NCBI RefSeq assembly: GCF_000633255.1
Contig: NZ_AYMJ01000013.1
Span: forward strand, 1-64,000
Source: Pseudomonas sp. H1h
GTDB lineage: Bacteria; Pseudomonadota; Gammaproteobacteria; Pseudomonadales; Pseudomonadaceae
DNA: 64,000 bases
Direction of reading: 5' to 3'
Part shown: one piece after another, positions 52,130 through 61,677 of the stretch
Layout: every line of letters begins with the position of its first letter
Position numbering within the stretch: the stretch's first letter is position 1
Translations under genes and position numbers: made by a program
The notes under the pieces: model-generated
Database searches by the model: none
The model's input: only the letters and a program-made list of their open reading frames with translations
Told to the model about the DNA's origin: nothing

Positions 52130-52272
52130 GGCCTCTTCGCGAGCAAGCCCGCTCCCACATTTGGATTCGCACCAGTCCAACAGTCAGCGCATATCCTTCC
52201 CGCATTGGATTTGCACCAGTCCAACAGTCAGCGCATATCCCTGTGGGAGCGGGCTTGCTCGCGAAGGCCGCG
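52130..52272. repeat. REPIN with an internal 44-bp-offset direct repeat
   Basis: REP arms (ttcgcgagcaagcccgctcc near 52136 and tgtgggagcgggcttgctcg near 52242) flank two copies of accagtccaacagtcagcgcatatcc at 52171-52196 and 52215-52240, 44 bp apart. It fills the xdhB-xdhC gap inside the operon. Confidence 0.88.
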
Positions 52273-52281
52273 CCTCGGTCC

Positions 52282-54681
52282 TTAAAGCGGAGCCAACTCG
52301 GTTTCAGCCTCGACGGCTTTCACCGCTTTCAACTGGCGCATCTGCTCACACCCCCACAACACCCGCTCCGGGGTCGCCGGCGCGTCGATCTGCGGTTGAT
52401 GCTTGTAGTCGCCAAGGCTGGCCACCGCATCCTTGATCGCACACCACGAAGCAATCCCGAGCATGAACGGCGGCTCACCCACAGCCTTGGAATGGAACAC
52501 CGTGTCTTCCGGGTTCTTGCGGTTTTCCACCAGCTTCACCCGCAGGTCCAGCGGCATGTCGGCCACGGCCGGGATCTTGTAGCTGGCCGGGCCGTTGGTC
52601 ATCAGCTTGCCCTTGTTGTTCCACACCAGCTCTTCCATGGTCAGCCAGCCCATGCCCTGGATGAAGCCACCCTCGACCTGGCCGATGTCGATTGCCGGGT
52701 TCAGTGAGGCGCCGACGTCGTGGAGGATGTCGGTGCGCAACATCTTGTACTCGCCGGTCAGGGTGTCGACGATCACCTCGCAACATGCCGCGCCGAAGGC
52801 GAAGTAATAGAACGGCCGACCACGGGCCTGGCTGCGGTCATAGTAGATTTTCGGGGTCTTGTAGAACCCGGTGCTCGACAGCGACACCTGATTGAAATAC
52901 GCCAGCTGGATCAGCGCTTCGAAGGTCAGGATGTGGTCACGCACGCGCACGTGGCCGTTGTGGAATTCGACGTCTTCTTCGCTGACCTTGTAGTGCCGCG
53001 CCGCAAATTCCACCAGCCGCTGCTTGATGATCTCGGCGGCGTTCTGCGCTGCCTTGCCGTTAAGGTCGGCACCGCTGGACGCGGCGGTCGGCGAGGTGTT
53101 CGGCACCTTGTCGGTGTTGGTCGCGGTGATCTGCACCCGGTCCATTTCCACCTGGAACACTTCGGCCACCACCTGCGCGACCTTGGTGTTCAGGCCCTGG
53201 CCCATTTCCGTGCCGCCGTGGTTGAGGTGGATGCTGCCGTCGGTGTAGACGTGCACCAGTGCACCGGCCTGATTGAGGAAGCTGGCGGTGAAGGAAATGC
53301 CGAATTTCACCGGGGTCAGCGCCAGGCCTTTTTTCAGGATCGGGCTGTTGGCGTTGTAGCGCCGGATCGCTTCGCGGCGTTCGTGATACTGGCTGCTTTC
53401 TTCCAGTTCCGCGGTCATTTCCTCGAGCATGTTGTGCTCGACGGTCTGGTAGTAGTGGGTGACGTTACGCTCGGTCTTGCCATAGTAGTTGGCCTTGCGC
53501 ACGGCCAGTGGATCGAGGTTGAGGTGCCGGGCAATCGCGTCCATCACTTCTTCGATCGCGACCATGCCTTGCGGGCCGCCAAAACCACGGTAGGCGGTGT
53601 TCGACGCGGTGTTGGTCTTGCAGCGGTGACCATTGATCGTCGCGTCACCGAGGTAGTACGAGTTGTCCGAGTGAAACATCGCCCGGTCGACAATCGACGC
53701 CGACAAGTCCGGCGAGCAGCCGCAGTTGCCGGCCAGGTCCATGTTGATCCCGTGCAGGCGACCGGTGCTGTCGAAGCCGACGTCGTATTCGACGTAGAAC
53801 GGGTGACGCTTGCCGGTCATCAGCATGTCTTCGACGCGCGGCAGACGCATCTTGGTCGGCTGGCCGGTGAGGTGGGCGACCACGGCGCACAGGCATGCCG
53901 GGCTCGCGGCCTGGGTTTCCTTGCCGCCGAAACCACCGCCCATGCGGCGCATGTCGACAACGATTTTGTTCATCGACACGTCGAGCACTTCGGCGACCAG
54001 TTTCTGCACTTCGGTCGGGTTCTGCGTCGAACAGTAAACGATCATGCCACCGTCTTCGGTGGGCATCACGGAGGAGATCTGCGTCTCCAGGTAGAAGTGT
54101 TCCTGACCGCCGATGTGCAGCGTGCCCTGAATGCGATGCTCAGCCGTCGCCAGCGCGGAAACCGAATCGCCGCGCTGATGGGTGTGGCTGTCGAGCACGA
54201 AATGACGTTTGCGCAGGGCTTCAACCACGTCCAGTACCGGTTCGAGGTCTTCGTATTCGATGATCGCGGCCATGGCGGCTTTGCGCGCGGTTTCCAGATC
54301 TTTGGCGGCAACGGCAAGCACCGGTTGACCAACGAATTGCACGTCGTCGATGGCCAGCAACGGGTCGCCAGGCATCAATGGGCCGATGTCTTTCAAGCCC
54401 GGCACGTCTTCGTGGGTGATCGCAATGCGCACGCCTTCGAAGGCATAACAAGGCTTGGTGTCGATGCTGATGATTTTCGCGTGGGCGCGGTCCGACATGC
54501 GTGCGTACAGGTGCAGCTGGTTCGGGAATTCCAGGCGATCATCGATGTACTGCGCTTCACCGGACACGTGCTTGGCGGCGCTGTCGTGCTTGACGCTGCG
54601 ACCGACACCGGTGGTCAGGTCCCTGGCGAACAGTTCAGCCAGTTCAGCTTGAGTTTTCTCTACGCCGTGATGGTTAGACAT
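52282..54681 (-). CDS. xdhB: Xanthine dehydrogenase, molybdopterin-binding subunit
   Basis: A 799-residue cytoplasmic subunit carrying the molybdenum cofactor that hydroxylates hypoxanthine and xanthine to urate. It has an N-terminal Ald_Xan_dh domain (SVKHDSAAKHVSGEAQYIDD) and the cofactor-binding region (GGGFGGKETQAA, TEMGQGLNTKVAQVVAE, GVLGEPPFMLGIASW-like segment with the catalytic glutamate in GEPPFML). Its ATG overlaps xdhA by 8 bp, so synthesis of the two subunits is coupled. The order A-B-C-guaD is standard for Pseudomonas. Confidence 0.97.
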   Translation of the reverse strand: MSNHHGVEKTQAELAELFARDLTTGVGRSVKHDSAAKHVSGEAQYIDDRLEFPNQLHLYARMSDRAHAKIISIDTKPCYAFEGVRIAITHEDVPGLKDIGPLMPGDPLLAIDDVQFVGQPVLAVAAKDLETARKAAMAAIIEYEDLEPVLDVVEALRKRHFVLDSHTHQRGDSVSALATAEHRIQGTLHIGGQEHFYLETQISSVMPTEDGGMIVYCSTQNPTEVQKLVAEVLDVSMNKIVVDMRRMGGGFGGKETQAASPACLCAVVAHLTGQPTKMRLPRVEDMLMTGKRHPFYVEYDVGFDSTGRLHGINMDLAGNCGCSPDLSASIVDRAMFHSDNSYYLGDATINGHRCKTNTASNTAYRGFGGPQGMVAIEEVMDAIARHLNLDPLAVRKANYYGKTERNVTHYYQTVEHNMLEEMTAELEESSQYHERREAIRRYNANSPILKKGLALTPVKFGISFTASFLNQAGALVHVYTDGSIHLNHGGTEMGQGLNTKVAQVVAEVFQVEMDRVQITATNTDKVPNTSPTAASSGADLNGKAAQNAAEIIKQRLVEFAARHYKVSEEDVEFHNGHVRVRDHILTFEALIQLAYFNQVSLSSTGFYKTPKIYYDRSQARGRPFYYFAFGAACCEVIVDTLTGEYKMLRTDILHDVGASLNPAIDIGQVEGGFIQGMGWLTMEELVWNNKGKLMTNGPASYKIPAVADMPLDLRVKLVENRKNPEDTVFHSKAVGEPPFMLGIASWCAIKDAVASLGDYKHQPQIDAPATPERVLWGCEQMRQLKAVKAVEAETELAPL

Positions 54682-56128
54682 AAGCGGTCACCCGAGTCTC
54701 GATGTGCGGTGTTTGCAGTTCGATGAAGTATTTGCGCAGCAGGTTCTGCGCACTGAGCAGGCGATATTCCTTGCTGGCGCGAAAGTCCGAGAGTGGCGTG
54801 AAGTCTTCGGCCAATGCAGCGCAGGCGCGTTCGACCACGGCGCTGTTGAACGGCGCACCGATCAGCACGGCTTCGCAGTGGGCAGCGCGTTTCGGGATCG
54901 CGGCCATGCCGCCGAAGGCCATGCGGGCATCGGTGATGACACCGTTTTCAACGCGCAGGTTGAAGGCGGCGCAGACGGCGGAAATGTCGTCGTCCAGGCG
55001 CTTGGAGACTTTGTAGGCGCGGAAACGCTGCTCGGCGGTGGCGCGCGGGACGATGATCTTCTCGATGAACTCACTTTCCTGACGCGCGGTAACCTTGTAG
55101 TCGATGAAATAATCGTCGAGGTTCAAGGTGCGGCGGGTTTCACCCTTGCACAGCACGACCTGCGCGCCGAGGGCGATCAGCAGCGGTGGCGAGTCACCGA
55201 TCGGCGAGGCGTTGCCGATGTTGCCGCCGAGGGTGCCCTGGTTGCGGATCTGCAGGGAAGCGAAGCGGTGCAGCAGTTCGCCGAAGTCCGGGTATTCGGC
55301 ATTCAGCGCTTCGTAGCAGTCGGAAAGGGCGGTGGCGGCGCCGATTTCGAGGCGGTCATCGAAGGTCTCGATGCGCTTCATTTCGGCGACGTTGCCGACG
55401 TAGATCATCACCGGCAGGGTGCGGTGGAACTGGGTGACTTCCAGCGCCAGATCGGTGCCGCCGGCGAGCAGCCGCGCTTGTGGGTAAGCGTCGTAGAGAT
55501 CAGCCAGATCGGCGACGGTCAGCGGCACCAGGCAGCGCTTGTCGCCGCTGTTGAGTTCGCCGATATCGGTCGGGGCGATGGCTTTGAGGCGGGCGATGGT
55601 CTCGGCTTCGCGGGCATCGAACTGGTCCGGTTGCTTGCCACAGCACGATTGCTCGGCGGCGGCGAGGATTGGCCGGTAGCCGGTGCAACGGCAGAGGTTG
55701 CCGGCCAGCGCTTCGTGGGCCTTGGCATGATCGGGCGCATCGCTGTTCTTTTGCAGGGCGAACAGTGACATGACGAAACCGGGGGTGCAGAAACCGCATT
55801 GTGAGCCGTGGCACTCGACCATGGCTTTCTGCACGCTGTGCAGTTCGCCCTGGTGCTTGAGGTCTTCGACGCTGATCAGTTGTTTGCCGTGCAGCGACGA
55901 AACAAAGGTCAGGCACGAATTGAGGCTGCGGTAGCGAATGTGTTCGCGGCCGTCGTCATCCGTTTGCAACTCGCCGACCACCACGGTGCAGGCGCCACAG
56001 TCGCCGCTGGCGCAGCCTTCTTTGGTGCCGGATTTGCCTACGTGTTCGCGCAGGTAATTGAGCACGGTCAGGTTCGGGTCCAGGGCGTGCTCGCTACGGA
56101 GTTCCTGGTTAAGTAAAAACTGGATCAC
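54674..56128 (-). CDS. xdhA: Xanthine dehydrogenase, iron-sulfur/FAD subunit
   Basis: A 484-residue subunit with two [2Fe-2S] clusters and FAD that passes electrons from the Mo site to NAD+. Residues 1-80 are plant-ferredoxin-like (CASGDCGACTVVV cluster I); residues 80-165 hold cluster II (CGFCTPGFVMS, CRCTGYRPI). The FAD domain follows (LLAGGTDLALEVTQ, LGGNIGNASPIGDS). It is the first gene of the operon; the region 56129-56396 upstream contains two TGAC-N6-GTCA dyads (56187-56223), likely the regulator target. Confidence 0.97.
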   Translation of the reverse strand: MIQFLLNQELRSEHALDPNLTVLNYLREHVGKSGTKEGCASGDCGACTVVVGELQTDDDGREHIRYRSLNSCLTFVSSLHGKQLISVEDLKHQGELHSVQKAMVECHGSQCGFCTPGFVMSLFALQKNSDAPDHAKAHEALAGNLCRCTGYRPILAAAEQSCCGKQPDQFDAREAETIARLKAIAPTDIGELNSGDKRCLVPLTVADLADLYDAYPQARLLAGGTDLALEVTQFHRTLPVMIYVGNVAEMKRIETFDDRLEIGAATALSDCYEALNAEYPDFGELLHRFASLQIRNQGTLGGNIGNASPIGDSPPLLIALGAQVVLCKGETRRTLNLDDYFIDYKVTARQESEFIEKIIVPRATAEQRFRAYKVSKRLDDDISAVCAAFNLRVENGVITDARMAFGGMAAIPKRAAHCEAVLIGAPFNSAVVERACAALAEDFTPLSDFRASKEYRLLSAQNLLRKYFIELQTPHIETRVTAYV

Positions 56129-56186
56129 GGAAGGCCTCGCAGACTCATTATTGTTGTTAACCGACTTGAGCCGAATTTAGCAGGTC

Positions 56187-56223
56187 TGACTTTTCGGTCA
56201 ATGGTTTTCTGACTTAAAGGTCA
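56187..56223. promoter_or_regulatory. Two TGAC-N6-GTCA operators upstream of xdhA
   Basis: TGACTTTTCGGTCA (56187-56200) and TGACTTAAAGGTCA (56210-56223) are two dyads with the same half-sites, 23 bp centre to centre, about two helical turns. They lie close to the xdhA start and within the gap shared with the GntR gene at 56397, so they could control both. Confidence 0.6.
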
Positions 56224-56396
56224 GGAAAATCCGTTTTGTCGATTAACCTGTGCTCCATTGAGTATTGACCCTGAGCGGATCCACTGCTTTTTTTGCTTGA
56301 ATCGTGCCAAAAACCGCGCTGCGGGCACTCCGCCATGCGCCCGCATTTGCGCTACACTGCGCCGCTTGTGCAGATCGAAGAGTTTGAAGGACAACC

Positions 56397-57056
56397 ATGA
56401 CGTTCAAGGCGCCGGACAGCCTCGCCGAGCAAATTGCTCACCACCTCGCCGAACGCATCATTCGTGGCGAAATGAAGCCGGGAGAGCGCATTCAGGAACA
56501 GAAGGTCACGCTGGCCCTCAATGTCAGCCGCGGATCGGTCCGCGAAGCCCTGCTGATTCTCGAACGCCGCCACCTGATCGCGATCCTGCCGCGACGTGGC
56601 GCCCATGTCACTGAACTCACCGCGCACAAGGTGCAGAGCCTGTGCACGCTGATGAGCGAGCTGTACATCCTGCTCGGCAACGCGGTCGCCAATGGCTGGC
56701 AGACCCAGGCCGACATGGCGCCGTTCGTGCAGATCCAGCAGCGCCTGACTGCCAGTTACGAGCGTCAGGACATCCGCACCTTCGTCGACGACAGTTTCAG
56801 CGTGATGCGCGCTGCGTACCCGTTCGCCAACAATCCGTACCTGCAAGAGACCGTCGAGAACCTGCAGCCGGCCATGAGCCGTGCGTACTTTCTCGCCCTC
56901 GAACAGCGCAAGGCCGAAATGAGCGAGTTCCTCGAACTGTTCGAGCGCCTGCTGGCCGCCGTCCTCGCCCGTGATTTGCCGCAGATCCGCATCGTGCTGA
57001 CGGCTTACGCCCAGCGCAGCTGCGATCTGGTGGTTTCCGCCTTGACGGTTGCCTGA
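56397..57056 (+). CDS. GntR-family (FCD) regulator, probably of xdh
   Basis: A 219-residue FadR/FCD-type regulator. Winged helix about residues 8-78 (LAEQIAHHLAERIIRGEMKPGERIQEQ, LNVSRGSVREALLILERRH); FCD domain about 85-205. It is divergent from xdhA across a 268-bp gap with two TGAC-N6-GTCA dyads. This suggests that it represses or activates the xdh genes in response to a purine (inference from context). Its stop codon is two bases before the smc GTG, so smc is very likely expressed from the same transcript. Confidence 0.92.
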   Translation: MTFKAPDSLAEQIAHHLAERIIRGEMKPGERIQEQKVTLALNVSRGSVREALLILERRHLIAILPRRGAHVTELTAHKVQSLCTLMSELYILLGNAVANGWQTQADMAPFVQIQQRLTASYERQDIRTFVDDSFSVMRAAYPFANNPYLQETVENLQPAMSRAYFLALEQRKAEMSEFLELFERLLAAVLARDLPQIRIVLTAYAQRSCDLVVSALTVA

Positions 57057-57058
57057 AG

Positions 57059-60000
57059 GTGCGGCTGAAGTGCATCAAACTGGCGGGGTTCAAGTCCTTC
57101 GTCGACCCGACCACGGTGAACTTCCCCAGTAACATGGCGGCGGTCGTCGGGCCGAACGGTTGCGGCAAGTCGAACATCATCGATGCCGTACGCTGGGTGA
57201 TGGGCGAAAGCTCGGCGAAAAACCTGCGTGGCGAGTCGATGACCGACGTCATCTTCAATGGCTCGACCAGCCGCAAACCGGTCAGTCAGGCAAGTATCGA
57301 ACTGGTGTTCGACAATTCCGCCGGCACACTGCTTGGCGAGTACGCGGCCTACGCGGAGATTTCCATCCGTCGCAAGGTGACCCGCGACAGCCAGACCACG
57401 TATTACCTCAACGGCACCAAATGCCGTCGCCGCGACATCACCGATATCTTCCTTGGCACCGGTCTGGGCCCGCGCAGTTATTCGATCATCGAGCAGGGGA
57501 TGATCTCCAAGCTGATCGAGTCCAAGCCCGAAGACCTGCGTAATTTCATCGAAGAAGCGGCCGGTATCTCCAAGTACAAGGAGCGCCGGCGCGAGACCGA
57601 AAACCGCATCCGCCGCACCCACGAAAACCTTGCCCGTCTGACCGACCTGCGCGAAGAACTCGAACGCCAGCTCGAACGCTTGCACCGTCAGGCCGAGTCC
57701 GCCAAGAAGTATCAGGAATTCAAAGCCGAGGAACGTCAGCTCAAGGCGCAACTGTCGGCCCTGCGCTGGCAGGATCTGAACGATCAGGTCGGCCAGCGCG
57801 AGTCGATCATCGGCACCCAGGAAGTCAGTTTCGAGGCGCTGGTCGCCGAGCAGCGCAATGCCGATGCAGCCATCGAGCGCTTGCGCGACGGGCACCATGA
57901 ACTGTCCGAACGCTTCAATCTGGTGCAAGGGCGCTTCTATTCGGTCGGCGGCGACATCGCCCGGGTCGAGCAGAGCATCCAGCATGGCCAGCAACGCCTG
58001 CGCCAGTTGCAGGACGATCTGAAAGAGGCCGAGCGCGCGCGCCTGGAAACCGAATCGCACCTGGGCCACGACCGCACGCTGCTGCTGACCCTCGGCGAAG
58101 AGCTGGACATGCTCACCCCCGAGCAGGAAGTCACCAGCGCCGCCGCCGAAGAAGCCGCCGCGGCGCTGGAAGATTCCGAAAGCGTCATGCACGGCTGGCA
58201 GGAGCAGTGGGACACCTTCAACCTGACCGCCGCCGAGCCACGGCGTCAGGCCGAAGTGCAGCAGTCACGCATCCAGCAGCTGGAAACCAGCATGGAGCGC
58301 CTGGCCGACCGGCAAAAGCGGCTCGCCGAGGAGCGCGACTTGCTCTCGGCTGATCCGGAAGACGCGGCGATCATGGCGCTCAACGAACAACTCGCCGAGT
58401 CCGAAGCGACCCTTGAAGACTTGCAGACCAGCGAAGAAGCTCAGGTCGAAAAGCTTGAGCAACTGCGTCAGGAATTGCAGCAGGCGCTGACCGCGCAGCA
58501 GCAGGCGCAGGGTGATCTGCAGCGGCTCAACGGTCGCCTGGCGTCGCTGGAAGCCTTGCAGCAGGCCGCGCTTGATCCGGGCACTGGCACCGCCGAGTGG
58601 CTGCGTGAACACAACCTCGCCGAACGCCCGCGTCTGGCCGAAGGCCTGAAGGTCGAGGCGGGTTGGGAGCTCGCGGTGGAAACCGTGCTCGGCGCCGACC
58701 TGCAAGCGGTGCTGGTCGACGATTTCAGCGGCTTCGACTTGTCCGGTTTCACTCAGGGTGATCTGCGCTTGCTCAGCCCCGCCAGTGATGGCGTGCGGGT
58801 GGCAGGCAGCCTGCTGGATAAAGTCGAAGCGCCAATTGATTTGTCGCCTTGGCTGGGCCAGGTCAAACCGGTCGACAGCCTGGAGCAGGCGCTGGCCCTG
58901 CGCGGTCAGTTGACTGCCGGGCAGAGCCTGATCAGCCGCGATGGTTATTGGGTCGGTCGACACTTTTTGCGCGTGCGCCGCGCCAGTGAAGCCGAGAGCG
59001 GCATGCTCGCCCGTGGTCAGGAAATCGAGACGCTGCATGCCGAGCGCGAAGAGCGCGAAGCCACGGTCGAAGCCATGGAAACCCGTTTGCAGACCTTGCG
59101 TGCGCAGCAGCGCCAGCAGGAAAACGGCCGCGAACATTTGCGTCGCTTGCTGCAAGACGAAGCTCGTTCGCAAGGTGAACTGAAAGCCCAACTGTCCGCC
59201 GGTAAGGCCAAGGCCGAACAGTTGACCCTGCGTCGCACGCGCCTCGATGAAGAACTGGTAGAACTCGGCGAACAACGCGAGCTTGAGCACGAACAGGTCG
59301 GCGAAGCGCGCATGCAGTTGCAGGAAGCGCTGGATGCCATGGCGCTGGACACCGAGCAGCGCGAGTTGCTGCTGGCCCAGCGCGACAGCCTGCGCGAGCG
59401 CCTCGACCGCGTGCGTCAGGAAGCGCGGCAGCACAAGGATCACGCGCATCAACTGGCTGTGCGTCTCGGCTCGTTGCGCGCGCAGCACGACTCCACGCGC
59501 CAGGCGCTTGAGCGTCTGGAAATGCAGGCCGAGCGTCTCACTGAAAAACGCGAGCAGTTGAGCCTGAATCTGGAGGAGGGCGAAGCACCGCTGGAAGAGC
59601 TGCGCCTGAAACTCGAAGAGTTGCTCGACAAGCGCATGACGGTCGACGAAGAACTCAAGACCGCGCAGATCGCGCTGGAAGATGCCGACCGCGAATTGCG
59701 TGAGGCGGAAAAACGCCGGACCCAGGCCGAACAGCAATCGCAACTGATCCGCGGCCAGCTCGAACAGCAGCGCATGGAATGGCAAGCGCTGACCGTGCGC
59801 CGCAAGGCGTTGCAGGATCAATTGCTCGAAGACGGCTACGATCTCAATGGCGTGCTCGCGACATTGACCCCTGAAGCCAGTGAGCGCGCCGCAGAGGATG
59901 AGCTCGAACGGATCAATGCGCGGATTCAGCGCCTGGGCGCGATCAACCTCGCGGCCATCGACGAGTACACGCAACAATCCGAGCGTAAACGTTATCTGGA

Positions 60001-60547
60001 TGCGCAGGACGCCGATCTGGTCGAAGCGCTGGAAACGCTGGAAAACGTCATTCGCAAGATCGACAAGGAAACCCGTAACCGTTTCAAAGATACCTTTGAT
60101 CAGATCAATGGCGGTTTACAGGCACTTTTTCCAAAAGTTTTCGGTGGCGGGCGCGCGTATTTGGAACTGACGGGCGAAGATCTACTCGATACAGGGGTAA
60201 CGATCATGGCGCAGCCGCCAGGGAAGAAGAACAGCACCATCCATTTGCTCTCCGGCGGGGAAAAAGCCCTGACCGCGCTGGCACTGGTTTTTGCCATCTT
60301 CAAGTTGAACCCGGCGCCGTTCTGCATGCTCGATGAAGTTGACGCGCCACTGGATGACGCTAACGTTGGACGCTACGCACGATTGGTTAAAGAGATGTCG
60401 CAGACCGTGCAGTTCATCTATATCACCCACAACAAGATCGCCATGGAAATGGCCGATCAACTGATGGGTGTGACGATGCACGAACCGGGTTGTTCGCGTC
60501 TGGTAGCCGTGGATGTCGAGGAGGCGATGGCGATGGTGGACGCCTGA
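57059..60547 (+). CDS. smc: Chromosome segregation ATPase SMC
   Basis: A 1162-residue condensin subunit. The N-terminal head has Walker A GPNGCGKSN (about 32-40). Long coiled coils (about 170-510 and 655-1000) flank the hinge (about 520-645). The C-terminal head has the signature LLSGGEKAL near residue 1064 and Walker B FCMLDEVDAPLDDANV near 1090. SMC with ScpA/ScpB organises the chromosome; some pseudomonads also have MksB systems. The start is GTG 57059 (conserved RLKCIKLAGFKSFVDPTT), two bases after the gntR stop, with no proper ribosome site, so it is probably translated by coupling to gntR. zipA lies 259 bp downstream. Confidence 0.97.
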   Translation: MRLKCIKLAGFKSFVDPTTVNFPSNMAAVVGPNGCGKSNIIDAVRWVMGESSAKNLRGESMTDVIFNGSTSRKPVSQASIELVFDNSAGTLLGEYAAYAEISIRRKVTRDSQTTYYLNGTKCRRRDITDIFLGTGLGPRSYSIIEQGMISKLIESKPEDLRNFIEEAAGISKYKERRRETENRIRRTHENLARLTDLREELERQLERLHRQAESAKKYQEFKAEERQLKAQLSALRWQDLNDQVGQRESIIGTQEVSFEALVAEQRNADAAIERLRDGHHELSERFNLVQGRFYSVGGDIARVEQSIQHGQQRLRQLQDDLKEAERARLETESHLGHDRTLLLTLGEELDMLTPEQEVTSAAAEEAAAALEDSESVMHGWQEQWDTFNLTAAEPRRQAEVQQSRIQQLETSMERLADRQKRLAEERDLLSADPEDAAIMALNEQLAESEATLEDLQTSEEAQVEKLEQLRQELQQALTAQQQAQGDLQRLNGRLASLEALQQAALDPGTGTAEWLREHNLAERPRLAEGLKVEAGWELAVETVLGADLQAVLVDDFSGFDLSGFTQGDLRLLSPASDGVRVAGSLLDKVEAPIDLSPWLGQVKPVDSLEQALALRGQLTAGQSLISRDGYWVGRHFLRVRRASEAESGMLARGQEIETLHAEREEREATVEAMETRLQTLRAQQRQQENGREHLRRLLQDEARSQGELKAQLSAGKAKAEQLTLRRTRLDEELVELGEQRELEHEQVGEARMQLQEALDAMALDTEQRELLLAQRDSLRERLDRVRQEARQHKDHAHQLAVRLGSLRAQHDSTRQALERLEMQAERLTEKREQLSLNLEEGEAPLEELRLKLEELLDKRMTVDEELKTAQIALEDADRELREAEKRRTQAEQQSQLIRGQLEQQRMEWQALTVRRKALQDQLLEDGYDLNGVLATLTPEASERAAEDELERINARIQRLGAINLAAIDEYTQQSERKRYLDAQDADLVEALETLENVIRKIDKETRNRFKDTFDQINGGLQALFPKVFGGGRAYLELTGEDLLDTGVTIMAQPPGKKNSTIHLLSGGEKALTALALVFAIFKLNPAPFCMLDEVDAPLDDANVGRYARLVKEMSQTVQFIYITHNKIAMEMADQLMGVTMHEPGCSRLVAVDVEEAMAMVDA

Positions 60548-60806
60548 GCCAGCGTGGTGTCGGAAGGGTATTGATGTTCTGTAGGACTTTTTTACCGACT
60601 TCGACTTGCTGGCCAATCGACATATTCGCGCGAGCCAATGTGACAGACGGTGTAAAGTTGTCTTTGGTCGTGCTAGTTTAATGTCAATTTTTCGTATGCG
60701 TGGGCAAAACGCCTGTCAGAACATAGAGTTGGCGCCACGTTTTAAAGCGGTTTGCACAGTGTAAACCCCTTATTTTTCAGCATTTTTTATAGAGGCACGG
60801 GATTAC

Positions 60807-61670
60807 ATGGAAATCGGTCTGCGCGAGTGGCTGATCGTCATCGGCATCATTGTGATAGCCGGTATTCTTTTCGATGGCTGGCGCCGTATGCGCGGCGGCA
60901 AGGGAAAACTGAAATTCCGTCTTGACCGAAGTCTGTCCAACCTGCCGGACGAGGACACCAGCGCTGAGCTGTTGGGCCCGGCCCGCGTATTGGACACACA
61001 TAAAGAGCCGCAACTGGACGAACACGATCTGCCGTCGGTGAGCATGCCGGCCCGCGAAGCACGCGAGCCTCGCGAATCCGGCTCCAAACGTGGCAAGCGT
61101 GGCAGCAATGGTCCGGCCCAGGGCGACCTGAACCTTGACCTGGATCTGGACGGCGGCCCGAGCTTCAGCAGCCGTGACGATGATTTTGTCGAGGACATCA
61201 AGCCGTCGCCGGCGGTGGCCGACAAGGATCAACCGCAAGCTGAAGAAGTGCTGGTGATCAGCGTGATCTGCCGCGACGCCGCCGGTTTCAAAGGCCCGGC
61301 CCTGCTGCAGAACATTCTGGAAAGCGGTCTGCGTTTTGGCGAGATGGATATTTTCCACCGTCACGAAAGCATGGCCGGCAACGGTGAAGTGCTGTTCTCC
61401 ATGGCCAATGCGGTCAAGCCGGGCATCTTTGATCTGGACGACATCGACCATTTCAGCACCCCGGCGGTGAGCTTCTTCCTCGGCCTGCCAGGCCCGCGTC
61501 ATCCGAAGCAGGCTTTCGATGTGATGGTGGCCGCCGCTCGCAAGCTGTCGCAGGAACTGAACGGCGAGCTGAAAGATGACCAGCGCAGCGTTCTGACCGC
61601 GCAAACGATCGAGCACTACCGTCAGCGCATCGTCGAGTTCGAACGTCGCGCCCTGACCCAGAAGCGCTGA
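60807..61670 (+). CDS. zipA: Cell-division protein ZipA
   Basis: A 287-residue type Ib membrane protein that tethers FtsZ to the inner membrane. The N-terminal helix (about 8-24, [17 protein letters not shown]) is followed by a basic, then flexible acidic linker rich in Pro/Gly/Asp. The ZipA C-terminal FtsZ-binding domain (about 145-285, [23 protein letters not shown]) includes the characteristic FRPGNFD-like segment here as [23 protein letters not shown] precedes ATG 60807. zipA sits between smc and ligA, a conserved gammaproteobacterial order. Confidence 0.97.
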   Translation: MEIGLREWLIVIGIIVIAGILFDGWRRMRGGKGKLKFRLDRSLSNLPDEDTSAELLGPARVLDTHKEPQLDEHDLPSVSMPAREAREPRESGSKRGKRGSNGPAQGDLNLDLDLDGGPSFSSRDDDFVEDIKPSPAVADKDQPQAEEVLVISVICRDAAGFKGPALLQNILESGLRFGEMDIFHRHESMAGNGEVLFSMANAVKPGIFDLDDIDHFSTPAVSFFLGLPGPRHPKQAFDVMVAAARKLSQELNGELKDDQRSVLTAQTIEHYRQRIVEFERRALTQKR

Positions 61671-61677
61671 TTGATAA

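Noticed and set aside
52099..52224. N-terminal extension of XdhC from a TTG
   Set aside because: It would translate a REPIN and its spacer; the family start and ribosome site support ATG 52098.
52720..54726. 668-codon plus-strand open frame
   Set aside because: It is antisense to xdhB, whose cofactor-binding motifs are clear; the translation is His/Val/Gly-rich without a family.
58265..59977. 570-codon minus-strand open frame
   Set aside because: It mirrors the coiled-coil region of smc, where repeated Glu/Leu/Arg codons generate long antisense frames.
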